Counted from the first letter of the stretch, positions 1-8,431 are shown. The stretch: DNA of 19,720 nucleotides from CAYSHJ01 sp964589725 (GCA_964589725.1 CAZPUJ010000567.1:1-19720); one strand, 5' to 3'. The notes: generated by a model not told the origin, from the letters alone. Numbers and translations: made by a program.

Positions 1-1733
1 ATCGGCAGGATTGTGCCGCCGCCGCGGACCTGTTTTGCAACGAGTGCTACTGGCGCGATTTGATCTCCTTCACCTGGAATATCAAGACGCTGGAAGGAAA
101 AGATGAAATCCAAGCCATGTTGGCCGCGACGATTTCTAACGTGCAGCCCGGTCGCTGGCAGATCGCGGGAGAGGCGACCGAGGAGGACGGCGTGACTGCA
201 GGTTGGTTTACATTTGAAACCGCGGTCGCGCGGGGGAAAGGCTATCTGCGTCTGAAAGCCAGCAAATGCTGGACGCTGCTCACCACGCTGATGGAACTCA
301 AGGGTTTCGAAGAGCAGCGCGGGGCGACTCGCAGTCTCGGAGTGCAGCACGGCGTCTTCAAGAATCGGAAAACCTGGCTGGAGCGAAAAACTCAGGAAGA
401 CGCTGAATTGGGTGATTCCACTCAACCCTACTGCGTCATTATCGGCGGCGGACAAGGCGGCATCGGCCTGGCGGCCAGACTGAAACGGCTGGAAGTGCCG
501 ACAATCATTCTTGAAAAGAACAATCGCCCCGGCGATTCGTGGCGGCAGCGTTACAAGTCGCTCTGCCTGCACGACCCCGTGTGGTACGACCACCTGCCCT
601 ACCTGCCGTTTCCCGACCATTGGCCGGTATTCTCGCCGAAGGACAAAATCGGCGATTGGCTGGAAATGTACGCCAAAGTCATGGAGTTGAACTATTGGCA
701 TTCCACAGAATGCCGCGGCGCTCAATATCAGGCAGACACACAAGACTGGACGGTGACCGTCGACCGTGAAGGCGAGACGGTGGTTCTGCGACCCAAGCAA
801 CTGGTCCTGGCGACGGGTATGTCCGGCATGCCGAATGTCCCGCAGATCCCCGGGGCCGATACTTTCCAAGGAACGCAACTGCATTCCAGTCAGTTCCGCG
901 GCACCGACAACTTCCGCGGCAAAAAGTGTGTCGTCTTGGGATCCAACAATTCAGCTCACGACATCTGTGCCGCTTTGTGGGAACAGGATGCGGAGGTCAC
1001 GATGATCCAACGCTCCTCGACACATGTCGCCAGGTCCGACTCGCTGATGGAGCTGGCATTAAGCGGCTTATATTCGGAGTCCGCCGTCCAGGCGGGCATC
1101 ACCACCGACACCGCCGATTTGCTGTTCGCCTCCATCCCCTATCGGATCATGCCCGACTTCCATAGACCCATCTATCAGGAAATCGCCAAAAGAGACGCCG
1201 ACCTGTATCGGCGTCTTCAACAGGCAGGGTTTCTGCTGGATTTCGGAGACGATGGCTCGGGGCTGTTCATGAAGTACCTGCGACGAGGTTCCGGCTATTA
1301 CATTGATGTGGGGGCCTCCGATCTGATTGCCGACGGCAGGATCAAGCTGCACAGCGGCGTCAACATCGAGCGAATCCAAGAACACTCTGTGGTGCTGACG
1401 GACAGCACCGTCTTGCCGGCCGACTTAATCGTCTATGCCACGGGCTATGGATCGATGAACGGTTGGGCGGCCCGGCTTATCTCGCAGGAAGTTGCCGACC
1501 GGGTGGGGAAGTGCTGGGGTTTAGGCTCAGCCACCACGAAAGACCCCGGTCCTTGGGAAGGTGAATTGCGCAATATGTGGAAGCCGACACAACAGCCAGC
1601 GTTGTGGTTTCATGGCGGCAATTTGCACCAGTCGCGTCATTATTCTCTGTATTTAGCCTTGCAGATCAAGGCGCGACAGGAAGGACTTCCCACTCCCGTC
1701 TACGGTATCAGCGAAGTCCATCACCGTGCATAG
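1..1733 (+). CDS. Flavin-dependent monooxygenase-like NAD(P)/FAD oxidoreductase, 5' truncated by window edge
   Basis: Predicted FAD/NADPH oxidoreductase of the class B flavin monooxygenase type. The frame is open to the left edge (first whole codon at base 3). The codons before the TTG at 60 continue the same protein (...LFCNECYWRDL then ISFTWNIKTLEG), so TTG 60 is not the real start and the gene begins outside the window. Bases 3 to about 330 encode a SnoaL-like/NTF2-type domain, common ahead of this enzyme type. The FAD Rossmann motif GGGQGGIG is at about 444-467. The FMO signature F-x-G-x(3)-H-x(3)-F is at 864-896, the NADPH motif GSNNSAH at 939-959, and the ATG-type motif (YATGYG) near 1434-1451. 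No signal peptide can be assessed. The next gene starts 51 bp downstream on the same strand. Family assignment is firm; substrate is unknown. Confidence 0.87.
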   Translation, partial: RQDCAAAADLFCNECYWRDLISFTWNIKTLEGKDEIQAMLAATISNVQPGRWQIAGEATEEDGVTAGWFTFETAVARGKGYLRLKASKCWTLLTTLMELKGFEEQRGATRSLGVQHGVFKNRKTWLERKTQEDAELGDSTQPYCVIIGGGQGGIGLAARLKRLEVPTIILEKNNRPGDSWRQRYKSLCLHDPVWYDHLPYLPFPDHWPVFSPKDKIGDWLEMYAKVMELNYWHSTECRGAQYQADTQDWTVTVDREGETVVLRPKQLVLATGMSGMPNVPQIPGADTFQGTQLHSSQFRGTDNFRGKKCVVLGSNNSAHDICAALWEQDAEVTMIQRSSTHVARSDSLMELALSGLYSESAVQAGITTDTADLLFASIPYRIMPDFHRPIYQEIAKRDADLYRRLQQAGFLLDFGDDGSGLFMKYLRRGSGYYIDVGASDLIADGRIKLHSGVNIERIQEHSVVLTDSTVLPADLIVYATGYGSMNGWAARLISQEVADRVGKCWGLGSATTKDPGPWEGELRNMWKPTQQPALWFHGGNLHQSRHYSLYLALQIKARQEGLPTPVYGISEVHHRA

Positions 1734-1784
1734 GATGGTACGGGACATCCTCTCCCCGGCGAACTTGCTAAGAGCAGACTCACC

Positions 1785-3860
1785 ATGACGCAGACGATCC
1801 AAATTGAAATCAACGGCTTACGGTTCGCGATGAAGTGCCTTCTGCCGGTCATCACGTTGGCCATGCTGTTGGCCTCCGTCGTCTCAGCCGAGGACATCGA
1901 AATGCCAAACGCATGGTCGCCGTCGTTGATGATGCAGGTCAAGCGCATCGGCAGCGTGCAAGTTTCTCCGGATGGAAAAAGCGTTGCCTTCACGGTTCGG
2001 CAGGCCGTGATGGAAGGTGACCAGAGCGAGTATCGAACTCACATCCACCTGGTCGACGTGGATGGCAGCCAGGCGCGGCCGCTCACGCAGGGGGAGAAGT
2101 CGTGTGACGATCCTCAATGGTCGCCCGATGGAGAATGGATCGCGTTCGTTTCGAACCGCGTGGGCAAGAAAAACCTGTGGTTGATTCCACCAGACGGCGG
2201 TGAAGCCGTGCAACTCACGCAGGCCAAGAGCGATGTCAGCAGCTTCAAGTGGTCGCCCGACAGTCGCTCGTTGGCCTTCACGGCTCTTGATCCGCTCACG
2301 CCCGAGGATGAACAACGGTCTCGCGAAAAAGACGACGCCAGGGTCGTCGATGAGAACTTCAAGCTGGGCCGTCTGTCGGTGATCTCCGTCACCACGCCAC
2401 CCACGATGCAGTGTGAGCCGCGCTTACTGACGACAGGGATATGGAATATAGCGAGCGATTCCAGCCGGCCGGGGCGGACCGCTTTTGATTGGTCGCCGGA
2501 CGGTCGGACGATTGTGTTTGCTCATTCGCGATCGCCGAGCCCTGACGATTGGTCGACCGCTGATCTCTCTCTGGTCGATGTCGACACGGGAACCGTGCAG
2601 CCGCTGGTCCACACGGCGGCGGCCGAGTCGTCGCCGCTGTTTTCTCCCGATGGCCAGTGGATCGCCTATACCGCCAGCGACCAGCCGCCGACATGGGCGG
2701 GAACTCGGACCGTGCAGGTGGTTCCCGCGACGGGTGGCTCTCCGAGACAACTGGCCGACACGCAGGATGGGTTTGGACGGTACTCAGAACTCGTGGGTTG
2801 GTCGGTTGACGCTGGCAAGCTGTTCTTCACCGAAGTGCAAGGCACGAGCCTGAAGCTGCTCACGCTGCCGTTACGCGGGTCGCCGGTCGAAATCCGATGT
2901 GGTGCCGGAATGTCACTGAGTGGCGTGTCGCTAAATGCTCGACGCACGCACTTCGGCTTCAGTTGGGAGAAGCTGGATCAACCGCCGGAAGCCTTCGTCA
3001 GCGCCGTCGAACAGTTCGAGCCAGTCGCGGTAAGTCGCGTTCATCACGATCTACCCAAACCTTCGCTGGGTCGCTCCGAGACGATTCGTTGGAAGTCGAC
3101 CGACGGCCTGGAAATCGAGGGACTGCTGACCTACCCGGTCGGCTTTGAATCAGGGAAACGCTATCCGCTGCTGTTGGTGATTCATGGTGGCCCGATGGGT
3201 GTCTTCACTCAGACGTTCGATGGCAATGCTGGCACTTATCCAGTCGCGGCGTTCGCGTCGCGAGGGTACGCAGTTCTGCGACCAAACCCGCGCGGCAGCA
3301 GCGGCTATGGGAAAACTTTTCGGTACGCCAACTACGGCGATTGGGGCGGCGGCGATTTTCAAGACCTGATGACCGGTGTCGATCATGTGATCGCTCAAGG
3401 CCTCGCTGATCCGGATCGCCTCGGCGTGATGGGCTGGAGCTACGGCGGGTTCATGACGTCGTGGACGATCACGCAAACCAAGCGCTTTCGCGCCGCGTCG
3501 GTCGGAGCTGGCGTCACCAACCTGATGAGCTTTACTGGCACGGCCGATATCCCCGGCTTCCTGCCCGATTATTTCGGCGGCGAGTTTTGGGACAAACTCG
3601 ATACGTATCGGTCGCACTCGGCAATGTTTCAGGTCAAGGGAGTAACCACACCGACCTTGATCCAGCACGGCGAACGCGACGAACGCGTGCCGCTCTCGCA
3701 GGGGCAGGAATTATACAACGCGCTCAAACGCCAGGGCTGTACAACCAAGATGATCATCTATCCGCGCACGCCCCACGGCATCGAAGAGCCGCGGTTGCTA
3801 TTGGACTGCATGGCCCGGAACCTCGAATGGTTCGACCGCTACGTCACATCCGGTCGATGA
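1785..3860 (+). CDS. Exported S9 family peptidase (prolyl oligopeptidase / acylaminoacyl-peptidase type)
   Basis: Serine peptidase that probably cleaves peptides in the periplasm. The N-terminal half has repeated beta-propeller (PD40/TolB-like) blades with the pattern (W/F)SPDG..(I/L)AF, for example WSPDGEWIAF and FSPDGQWIAY. The C-terminal alpha/beta hydrolase domain has the oxyanion segment HGGPMG, nucleophile Ser552 in GWSYGG, Asp632 in GERDERVP and His664 in TPHG, numbered from the ATG at 1785. At 691 aa it is a normal length for the family. A signal peptide starts at the internal ATG at 1830 (MKCLLPVITLAMLLASVVSA); neither ATG has a strong Shine-Dalgarno sequence, so 1785 or 1830 could be the start. 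The 3' end overlaps the convergent gene by 17 bp. Family call is secure; the specific substrate is not known. Confidence 0.95.
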   Translation: MTQTIQIEINGLRFAMKCLLPVITLAMLLASVVSAEDIEMPNAWSPSLMMQVKRIGSVQVSPDGKSVAFTVRQAVMEGDQSEYRTHIHLVDVDGSQARPLTQGEKSCDDPQWSPDGEWIAFVSNRVGKKNLWLIPPDGGEAVQLTQAKSDVSSFKWSPDSRSLAFTALDPLTPEDEQRSREKDDARVVDENFKLGRLSVISVTTPPTMQCEPRLLTTGIWNIASDSSRPGRTAFDWSPDGRTIVFAHSRSPSPDDWSTADLSLVDVDTGTVQPLVHTAAAESSPLFSPDGQWIAYTASDQPPTWAGTRTVQVVPATGGSPRQLADTQDGFGRYSELVGWSVDAGKLFFTEVQGTSLKLLTLPLRGSPVEIRCGAGMSLSGVSLNARRTHFGFSWEKLDQPPEAFVSAVEQFEPVAVSRVHHDLPKPSLGRSETIRWKSTDGLEIEGLLTYPVGFESGKRYPLLLVIHGGPMGVFTQTFDGNAGTYPVAAFASRGYAVLRPNPRGSSGYGKTFRYANYGDWGGGDFQDLMTGVDHVIAQGLADPDRLGVMGWSYGGFMTSWTITQTKRFRAASVGAGVTNLMSFTGTADIPGFLPDYFGGEFWDKLDTYRSHSAMFQVKGVTTPTLIQHGERDERVPLSQGQELYNALKRQGCTTKMIIYPRTPHGIEEPRLLLDCMARNLEWFDRYVTSGR

Positions 3861-5097
3861 ACTGGCCACGGAAGTGGCCATCGTCTTCGGGCGGTTGATA
3901 ATTGATCGCCAGCGACGGGTCGGTGATAACTTTTCCGCCGGCTTTGTGCGAGTGCAAAGCGTGATCGCAGATCGTGCTCGTCAGCAGCGTCCGTTCGACC
4001 GGGTACGTCGGTCGGCCGTTGGTGAAGAATCTTTCGATGTTGAACGTCAGCGGATCGAAGAACCTCGCGCCGGGCGGGGCCGGGAGGTAGAAACATGTCG
4101 AAACCGGTTCGGCTCGGCCACGAATTTGTCCTGTGAATGCGAAGTCGGACGTGGCTTCGACGAGATTGAAGACCGCTCCCTTCGTGCCATCGGTGTATTC
4201 GATCAGCACGACCAGCGGGTTCTTGACCTCTTCGCGGACCTTGCCGTAGTTGCGACTGGGGCATCTCGACAGCGCGTGCTCCAGCAGTGACCACGACCAG
4301 CGACCGTCGTCGCCGGCCTTCCAAACAGCATCGCCAGAGAGGCACTGCACCGACTTCACCCCCGTCTCACCGCCGGCGCGACGTTCGAGCATGCATTGCG
4401 AAACTTCGAGCACGTGAAACAGATAGATTTCGAGGTTGCTGCGGTCATAGCCGATGACCGCCACGCCCTCGTCGAACGGTGTACCGAGCGGCGGATCGAA
4501 TTCCGGAATCCGCCACGTCACCGGCAACGACGATCCGGCCATCAAACCGAACTTCAGTTCCTTGGCCGTGGAAACCATTTGCGCGGCTTTGCGGTGGTCG
4601 TAGGACAAATGCTTGTCGACAAACACCGGCACGCTGCGACCGCTGGCTTTGAAAACTTTGACGATTTCTTGGAAGAGTTCGAAGCGCGGGTATTGAATCT
4701 GCCCGAACTCGTTCGTCGGATAGTCGCCGTGCTCGATGATCAACAAGATCGCGTCGACATCCAACGAACTCTCACCGCCGAGCGTTTCGGCGACGGTCTG
4801 GCACAACTCGATGCCGTACTTCTTGCAGACCTCCGGGCCGAGATCGTCCTCCGGTTGCTGATGGTCGAACATTCGCACGAGCTGAAACGGCGGTTGGTGG
4901 TGCAGCCCGTTGATCGTGTAGCCGTGAATGAATCGTCCGGCGATGTGGTAGGCGTGCGAACGGAGTCGATAGATCGAGTTGATGGCAGCGACTCGCGGAA
5001 GCTTCGCTGCGGACTTACCGGCAACGAGCGGCGTCGCGGCCGAAGCGGCGAAGAACGCCGAGGCTTTCAAGAGATCACGGCGAGTGATGGAAGGCAT
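3844..5097 (-). CDS. Tat-exported Gfo/Idh/MocA-like oxidoreductase homologue
   Basis: Exported protein that looks like a divergent Gfo/Idh/MocA-type Rossmann protein. The N-terminus MPSITRRDLLKASAFFAA is a Tat signal (TRRDLLKAS); I chose the ATG at 5097 for this reason, although an in-frame ATG exists at 5121. The segment VFVDKHLSYD fits the position of the family's VFVEKP-type strand, and the C-terminal part with PVERTLLTSTICDHAL resembles the family's C-terminal end. No clear GxGxxG dinucleotide motif is seen near the mature N-terminus, so cofactor binding is uncertain. About 417 aa, a normal length. It lies convergent with the peptidase (17-bp overlap) and divergent from the CNNM-type gene, with which it may share an 80-bp promoter region. 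Reading frame and Tat signal are strong; the family assignment is moderate. Confidence 0.7.
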   Translation of the reverse strand: MPSITRRDLLKASAFFAASAATPLVAGKSAAKLPRVAAINSIYRLRSHAYHIAGRFIHGYTINGLHHQPPFQLVRMFDHQQPEDDLGPEVCKKYGIELCQTVAETLGGESSLDVDAILLIIEHGDYPTNEFGQIQYPRFELFQEIVKVFKASGRSVPVFVDKHLSYDHRKAAQMVSTAKELKFGLMAGSSLPVTWRIPEFDPPLGTPFDEGVAVIGYDRSNLEIYLFHVLEVSQCMLERRAGGETGVKSVQCLSGDAVWKAGDDGRWSWSLLEHALSRCPSRNYGKVREEVKNPLVVLIEYTDGTKGAVFNLVEATSDFAFTGQIRGRAEPVSTCFYLPAPPGARFFDPLTFNIERFFTNGRPTYPVERTLLTSTICDHALHSHKAGGKVITDPSLAINYQPPEDDGHFRGQFIDRM

Positions 5098-5177
5098 GAT
5101 GTTGATCGTAACTCTTCGCATGCCGTTCGTCAGCCGCGTTGCCGGTGTGCGAGCGGAGCTTTACAGTCTGTGGCACT
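5098..5177. promoter_or_regulatory. Divergent intergenic region, presumed promoters
   Basis: Eighty bases separate the chosen starts of the Tat-exported gene (minus) and the CNNM-EIIA gene (plus), so both promoters should lie here or just inside the 5' ends. I see no convincing -35/-10 pair. A TTG at 5139 is in frame with the plus-strand gene, but the ATG at 5178 directly precedes the first membrane helix and is the better start. Confidence 0.3.
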
Positions 5178-6683
5178 ATGGACTGGAAGACGGCTCTGTC
5201 GCTGCTGCTGGCCTTGGTGCTGGTGTTGTTGAATGGATTTTTTGTGCTGGCGGAGTTCGCGCTGGTCAAAGTCCGCTCGACCCGCATTGAGGAATTGGCA
5301 CGCCTCGGGAATCGGCGCGCGCAGATCGCCAAACGAATGGTCGCCGAGCTGGATGCGTACCTTTCAGTCACCCAGTTGGGCATCACCGTGGCCAGCTTGG
5401 GATTGGGCTGGATCGGCGAACCAGTATTCGCACATTTGCTGGAGGCTCTCATCGGGCAACCGGCTTGGCTGGCTCCGCAGGCCCGTCGGGTGCTGTCCGC
5501 CATTACGGCGTTTTGCATCATTACGTTTCTGCACATCCTGCTGGGTGAACTGGCCCCGAAGAGTCTGGCAATTCGCCGTCCAGAACAATCGACTCTGTTC
5601 GTAGCCTCGCCGATGCGAATGGCTTATGTCGTCTTTTACCTCCCGATGCGAGCACTCAACGGGGCGTCGAACCTCATTTTGAGGCTGCTAGGACTGGAGA
5701 CCGGTCATCACGAGATTGCTCACACCGAACAAGAGTTGCGCATGTTGCTGTTCGCGACGCAGGAGACGGGATCGTTCTCGTTCAATCAACTGCTGATGCT
5801 TGAAAACCTGTTCGACTTGAGCAAGCAGACCGTGCGCGACGCGATGATCACCTGGCCGTTCGTGAAGACCATCTCGGCCGACACGTCGTTTCCGGAAATG
5901 ATGCGGATCGTGCGCGAGCATCGGTTCTCGCGGTATCCGGTGATCGATCCCAAATCGCAGGTGCCGGTCAAGTACCTGCTGATGAAGGATCTGCTGCTTC
6001 TCAACGAGCGCGACTACAGTTGGCTGCACATTTTGCGACCGCTACGAATCGTTGGGCCGAGCGATAATCTCGAAACGACGATGCAGGAACTTCAACGCGA
6101 CGGCGCGAACATGGCCGTCGTCATGGACGGCTCGAAGCCCGTCGGCCTGATCACGCTGGAAGACATCCTGGAGGAAATCGTCGGGAAGATCGAAGACGAG
6201 TACCCGCGCTTGCCGCGACTGTTCTTGAAGGATGCCCTGGCCGTAGGCGCGATTCGTTTAGATGTTCAAGCCCTGTCTGCCACCGACGCGATTCGCGAAC
6301 TCACCAACGCGATTCCGAAGGAGAACTTGCCGCCGGGAGAGGACGTCGCGGCCTTGGCGTTGGCTCGCGAACAGCTCCTGACGACGGATGTCGGCTTTGG
6401 CGTGGCGATCCCGCACGCTCGTTGTCCGAAATTGGTCAGATCGCTCTTGGTCTTCGGACGCTCGGAGGAGGGAATCCACTTCAGCGCGAATTCCCCGGAG
6501 CCGGTGCGATTGATATTTCTGTTGGTCACGCCGTCAGATCGGCCAAATTTACAGGTTTTCTTTTTGGCTCAACTAGCGAATGTCGCTAAAAGCGCCTTCG
6601 TGCGTGAGAAGCTTTTGCAAGCGAAGACGCCGGAGGAGTTAATCGACATCATCGAAGCCGCCGACCCGGCGGTGACGGGATGA
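5178..6683 (+). CDS. CNNM (DUF21)-CBS membrane protein fused to a C-terminal PTS EIIA domain
   Basis: Integral membrane protein of the HlyC/CorC (CNNM) type, a family linked to Mg/Co or other cation homeostasis. Starting at ATG 5178 the order is: CNNM transmembrane domain (residues 1 to about 185, first helix SLLLALVLVLLNGFFVLAEF), then a CBS pair (about 205-330, ending GLITLEDILEEIVGKIEDEY). In place of the usual CorC_HlyC domain there is a PTS EIIA type-2 domain of about 147 residues (about 355-501). The EIIA motif GFGVAIPHAR contains the predicted phospho-accepting His413. Ordinary family members are about 420-450 aa; this one is 501. The likely role (inference) is a cation-related transporter or sensor whose activity is tuned by phosphorylation of the EIIA domain. 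No PTS gene (HPr, EI) lies in this window. Confidence 0.92.
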   Translation: MDWKTALSLLLALVLVLLNGFFVLAEFALVKVRSTRIEELARLGNRRAQIAKRMVAELDAYLSVTQLGITVASLGLGWIGEPVFAHLLEALIGQPAWLAPQARRVLSAITAFCIITFLHILLGELAPKSLAIRRPEQSTLFVASPMRMAYVVFYLPMRALNGASNLILRLLGLETGHHEIAHTEQELRMLLFATQETGSFSFNQLLMLENLFDLSKQTVRDAMITWPFVKTISADTSFPEMMRIVREHRFSRYPVIDPKSQVPVKYLLMKDLLLLNERDYSWLHILRPLRIVGPSDNLETTMQELQRDGANMAVVMDGSKPVGLITLEDILEEIVGKIEDEYPRLPRLFLKDALAVGAIRLDVQALSATDAIRELTNAIPKENLPPGEDVAALALAREQLLTTDVGFGVAIPHARCPKLVRSLLVFGRSEEGIHFSANSPEPVRLIFLLVTPSDRPNLQVFFLAQLANVAKSAFVREKLLQAKTPEELIDIIEAADPAVTG

Positions 6684-6744
6684 CGTTGAACCCAATTGCA
6701 AATTTCCTGACACTTACGAATTCCAGGTGCGAGGGTTTCAGCCC

Positions 6745-6765
6745 CCATTCAGCTTGCCTGGATGG
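6745..6765. repeat. Hairpin 1 of the palindromic element
   Basis: Stem CCATTCAG / CTGGATGG, 8 bp with one G.T wobble, and loop CTTGC. Confidence 0.7.
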
Positions 6766-6814
6766 AGCTAATGACGGTGAGCTAAAGAGCGACCAACATC
6801 CCTGTCCTCAGACC

Positions 6815-6835
6815 CCATCCGCCTCGTGCGGATGG
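6815..6835. repeat. Hairpin 2 of the palindromic element
   Basis: Perfect 8-bp stem CCATCCGC / GCGGATGG with loop CTCGT. Compared with hairpin 3 read on the opposite strand, both changed stem pairs are compensated. Confidence 0.75.
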
Positions 6836-6879
6836 TGAAGAAGATCACTCGGGCGGCGAACGCCAATGAATCTGATTCA

Positions 6880-6900
6880 CCATCCAGACGAGCTGGATGG
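6880..6900. repeat. Hairpin 3 of the palindromic element
   Basis: Perfect 8-bp stem CCATCCAG / CTGGATGG with loop ACGAG; the inverted partner of hairpin 2. Confidence 0.75.
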
Positions 6901-6947
6901 GGTCCGTCGCGGCGAGTTGTTGCCGGGTTAGCACTCCATCTATGGCT

Positions 6948-6968
6948 CCATCCAGGCGAGCTGGATGG
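6948..6968. repeat. Hairpin 4 of the palindromic element
   Basis: Perfect 8-bp stem CCATCCAG / CTGGATGG with loop GCGAG; the inverted partner of hairpin 1. Confidence 0.75.
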
Positions 6969-7069
6969 GGACCAAAACAAATGCCTGGAATTCGTTAGTG
7001 TCAGCAGATTGGCAATTCTCAATCTCGCGCACTGGCTCGTGATTCCTTCAATTTCTTTGAGGCATCGTC

Positions 7070-8431
7070 ATGGCAAACGATCTTCCGACGCCGACGAAGG
7101 ATCGCGTGATGTCGCTGGACGCGTACCGGGGCTTGGTGATGCTGGCGATGGCGGTGAGCGGATTCGGTTTCGCCACCGTGCTAAAAGACCATCCAGAGGT
7201 GCTCGGACAGTATGCCAATACAGCCTGGGATGGGTCGTGGCGCTGGATGTGGAAGACGCTGGCCTATCAATTCGACCACGTCGCTTGGACCGGCTGCGGC
7301 TTCTGGGATTTGATTCAGCCGTCGTTCATGTTCTTGGTCGGCGTCGCGATGCCGTACTCGTACTCGCGGCGCGAGCAGGAAGGGCACTCGGGTTTCAAGC
7401 GCTTCGCTCACGTGTTGTGGCGATCGTTTGTATTGGTCTCGCTGGGAGTGTTTCTGTCGTCGAACCTGAAGGCGCTGACAAACTTCACTTTCGTGAATGT
7501 GCTTTCGCAGATCGGGTTGGGCTATCCGTTTTTGTACTTGCTGTTGGGTCGACCGTTGCGTGTGCAGTTGGCCGCGGCGATCGTGATTTTGGCCGGCTAC
7601 TGGGGCTGGTTCGCGAGCTACACGATTCCTCCGAACGACCTCAACTCGATCCAACATGCGATTACCGAGCTGCATCCGAAACTGCTCGAGCCGCACGCGA
7701 AGCCCGAAGACGAATGGACTCAGTTCACCGGCTTCGGGTCTCATTGGAACAAGCACACGAACGCGGCCGCGGCCGTTGATCGCGTGTTGCTCGATGCCCT
7801 GCCGCGCGAGGGCAAGGAGTTTCAAGGCCACAAGTTTTGGGTCAACGACGGCGGCTATCAAACGCTCAATTTTATACCGTCGCTGGCGTCGATGCTGTTC
7901 GGGTTGATGGCCGGTGCGGTGCTGTGGTCGGAGCGGCGCGACGGCGAGAAGGTCCGCTGGCTACTGACAGCGGGAGCAATCTGCTTTGGCCTGTCGATGG
8001 CTCTGGACACCTCGATCTGGCCGATCGCCGTGCCGGGCTGCGACTGGCACATCGCGCCCATCGTGAAACGGATTTGGTCTCCCGGCTGGGCCGTGTTCAG
8101 TTCCGGCTGGACGTTCTGGATGTTGGCGGCGTTTTACTGGGTGATCGACATTCGGCTGTGGCGTCGTTGGGCGTGGCCGCTGAGCATCGTGGGCATGAAC
8201 TCGATCGCCATGTACTGCATGGCACAGTTGATCAAGCCATGGATCGGCTCGACATTGAAGACGCACCTGGCAACACTGGACACTTGGTTCGGCTGGCAAC
8301 CCGCGGTGACCTTCGTGCTGTTCCATTCCGACAGCGTGTACTCGCCGGTGTTCGGCAATGTCGCTCGCGTATTCGTCTTGTGGTTGATCTGCTGGTGGAT
8401 GTACCGGCGGAAAATCTTCGTCAGGATCTGA
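7070..8431 (+). CDS. HGSNAT / DUF5009-type membrane acyltransferase
   Basis: Multi-pass membrane protein of 453 aa resembling bacterial relatives of heparan-alpha-glucosaminide N-acetyltransferase (COG4299/DUF5009), which move acyl groups across the membrane onto sugar acceptors. The N-terminus has the family hallmark SLDAYRGLVML (residues 15-25). It is followed by FDHVAWTGCGFWDLIQPSFM, where His70 fits the family's conserved, probably catalytic His. Many hydrophobic helices follow, including LFGLMAGAVLW and WMLAAFYWVIDI, and the C-terminal VGMNSIAMYCMAQLI block is also typical. A Shine-Dalgarno GAGG at 7059-7062 is 7 nt before the ATG. The next gene follows after 9 bp, suggesting co-transcription. 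The acceptor is unknown; a cell-envelope or exopolysaccharide sugar is an inference. Confidence 0.86.
   Translation: MANDLPTPTKDRVMSLDAYRGLVMLAMAVSGFGFATVLKDHPEVLGQYANTAWDGSWRWMWKTLAYQFDHVAWTGCGFWDLIQPSFMFLVGVAMPYSYSRREQEGHSGFKRFAHVLWRSFVLVSLGVFLSSNLKALTNFTFVNVLSQIGLGYPFLYLLLGRPLRVQLAAAIVILAGYWGWFASYTIPPNDLNSIQHAITELHPKLLEPHAKPEDEWTQFTGFGSHWNKHTNAAAAVDRVLLDALPREGKEFQGHKFWVNDGGYQTLNFIPSLASMLFGLMAGAVLWSERRDGEKVRWLLTAGAICFGLSMALDTSIWPIAVPGCDWHIAPIVKRIWSPGWAVFSSGWTFWMLAAFYWVIDIRLWRRWAWPLSIVGMNSIAMYCMAQLIKPWIGSTLKTHLATLDTWFGWQPAVTFVLFHSDSVYSPVFGNVARVFVLWLICWWMYRRKIFVRI

Larger units (their letters stand above)
6694..7017. repeat. 324-bp nested palindromic (MITE-like) intergenic element
   Basis: This element fills most of the 386-bp gap between 6684 and 7069. 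Its ends, 6694-6727 and 6984-7017, form 34-bp terminal inverted repeats with 30 of 34 positions identical. Inside them, 6743-6768 pairs with 6945-6970 (24 of 26) and 6811-6839 with 6876-6904 (25 of 29), so the whole segment is an imperfect palindrome centred near 6856. It carries no credible gene and no transposase. I see no clear target-site duplication. It could be a non-autonomous mobile element or a structured untranslated region; it lies 52 bp upstream of the acyltransferase start. Confidence 0.75.

Noticed and set aside
1732..1751. Small hairpin (AGGATG / CATCCT) after the monooxygenase stop as a terminator
   Set aside because: Only a 6-bp stem with an 8-base loop and no T-run; this is expected by chance.
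4396..5232. Plus-strand open frame of 278 codons opposite the Tat-exported gene
   Set aside because: Composition is Arg/Val/Asp rich with no motif; the opposite strand has a clear Tat signal and continuous family-like sequence.
6694..7017. Insertion sequence with transposase
   Set aside because: At 324 bp with no coding capacity it cannot be autonomous, and no target-site duplication was found.
6684..7069. CRISPR-like array because of repeated CATCCAG units
   Set aside because: The units alternate in orientation and are nested rather than regularly spaced direct repeats, and there are no spacers or cas genes.
6826..7779. Plus-strand frame of 317 codons running from the palindromic element into the acyltransferase gene
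   Set aside because: It overlaps the acyltransferase out of frame, has Arg-rich shadow composition and begins inside repeat DNA.
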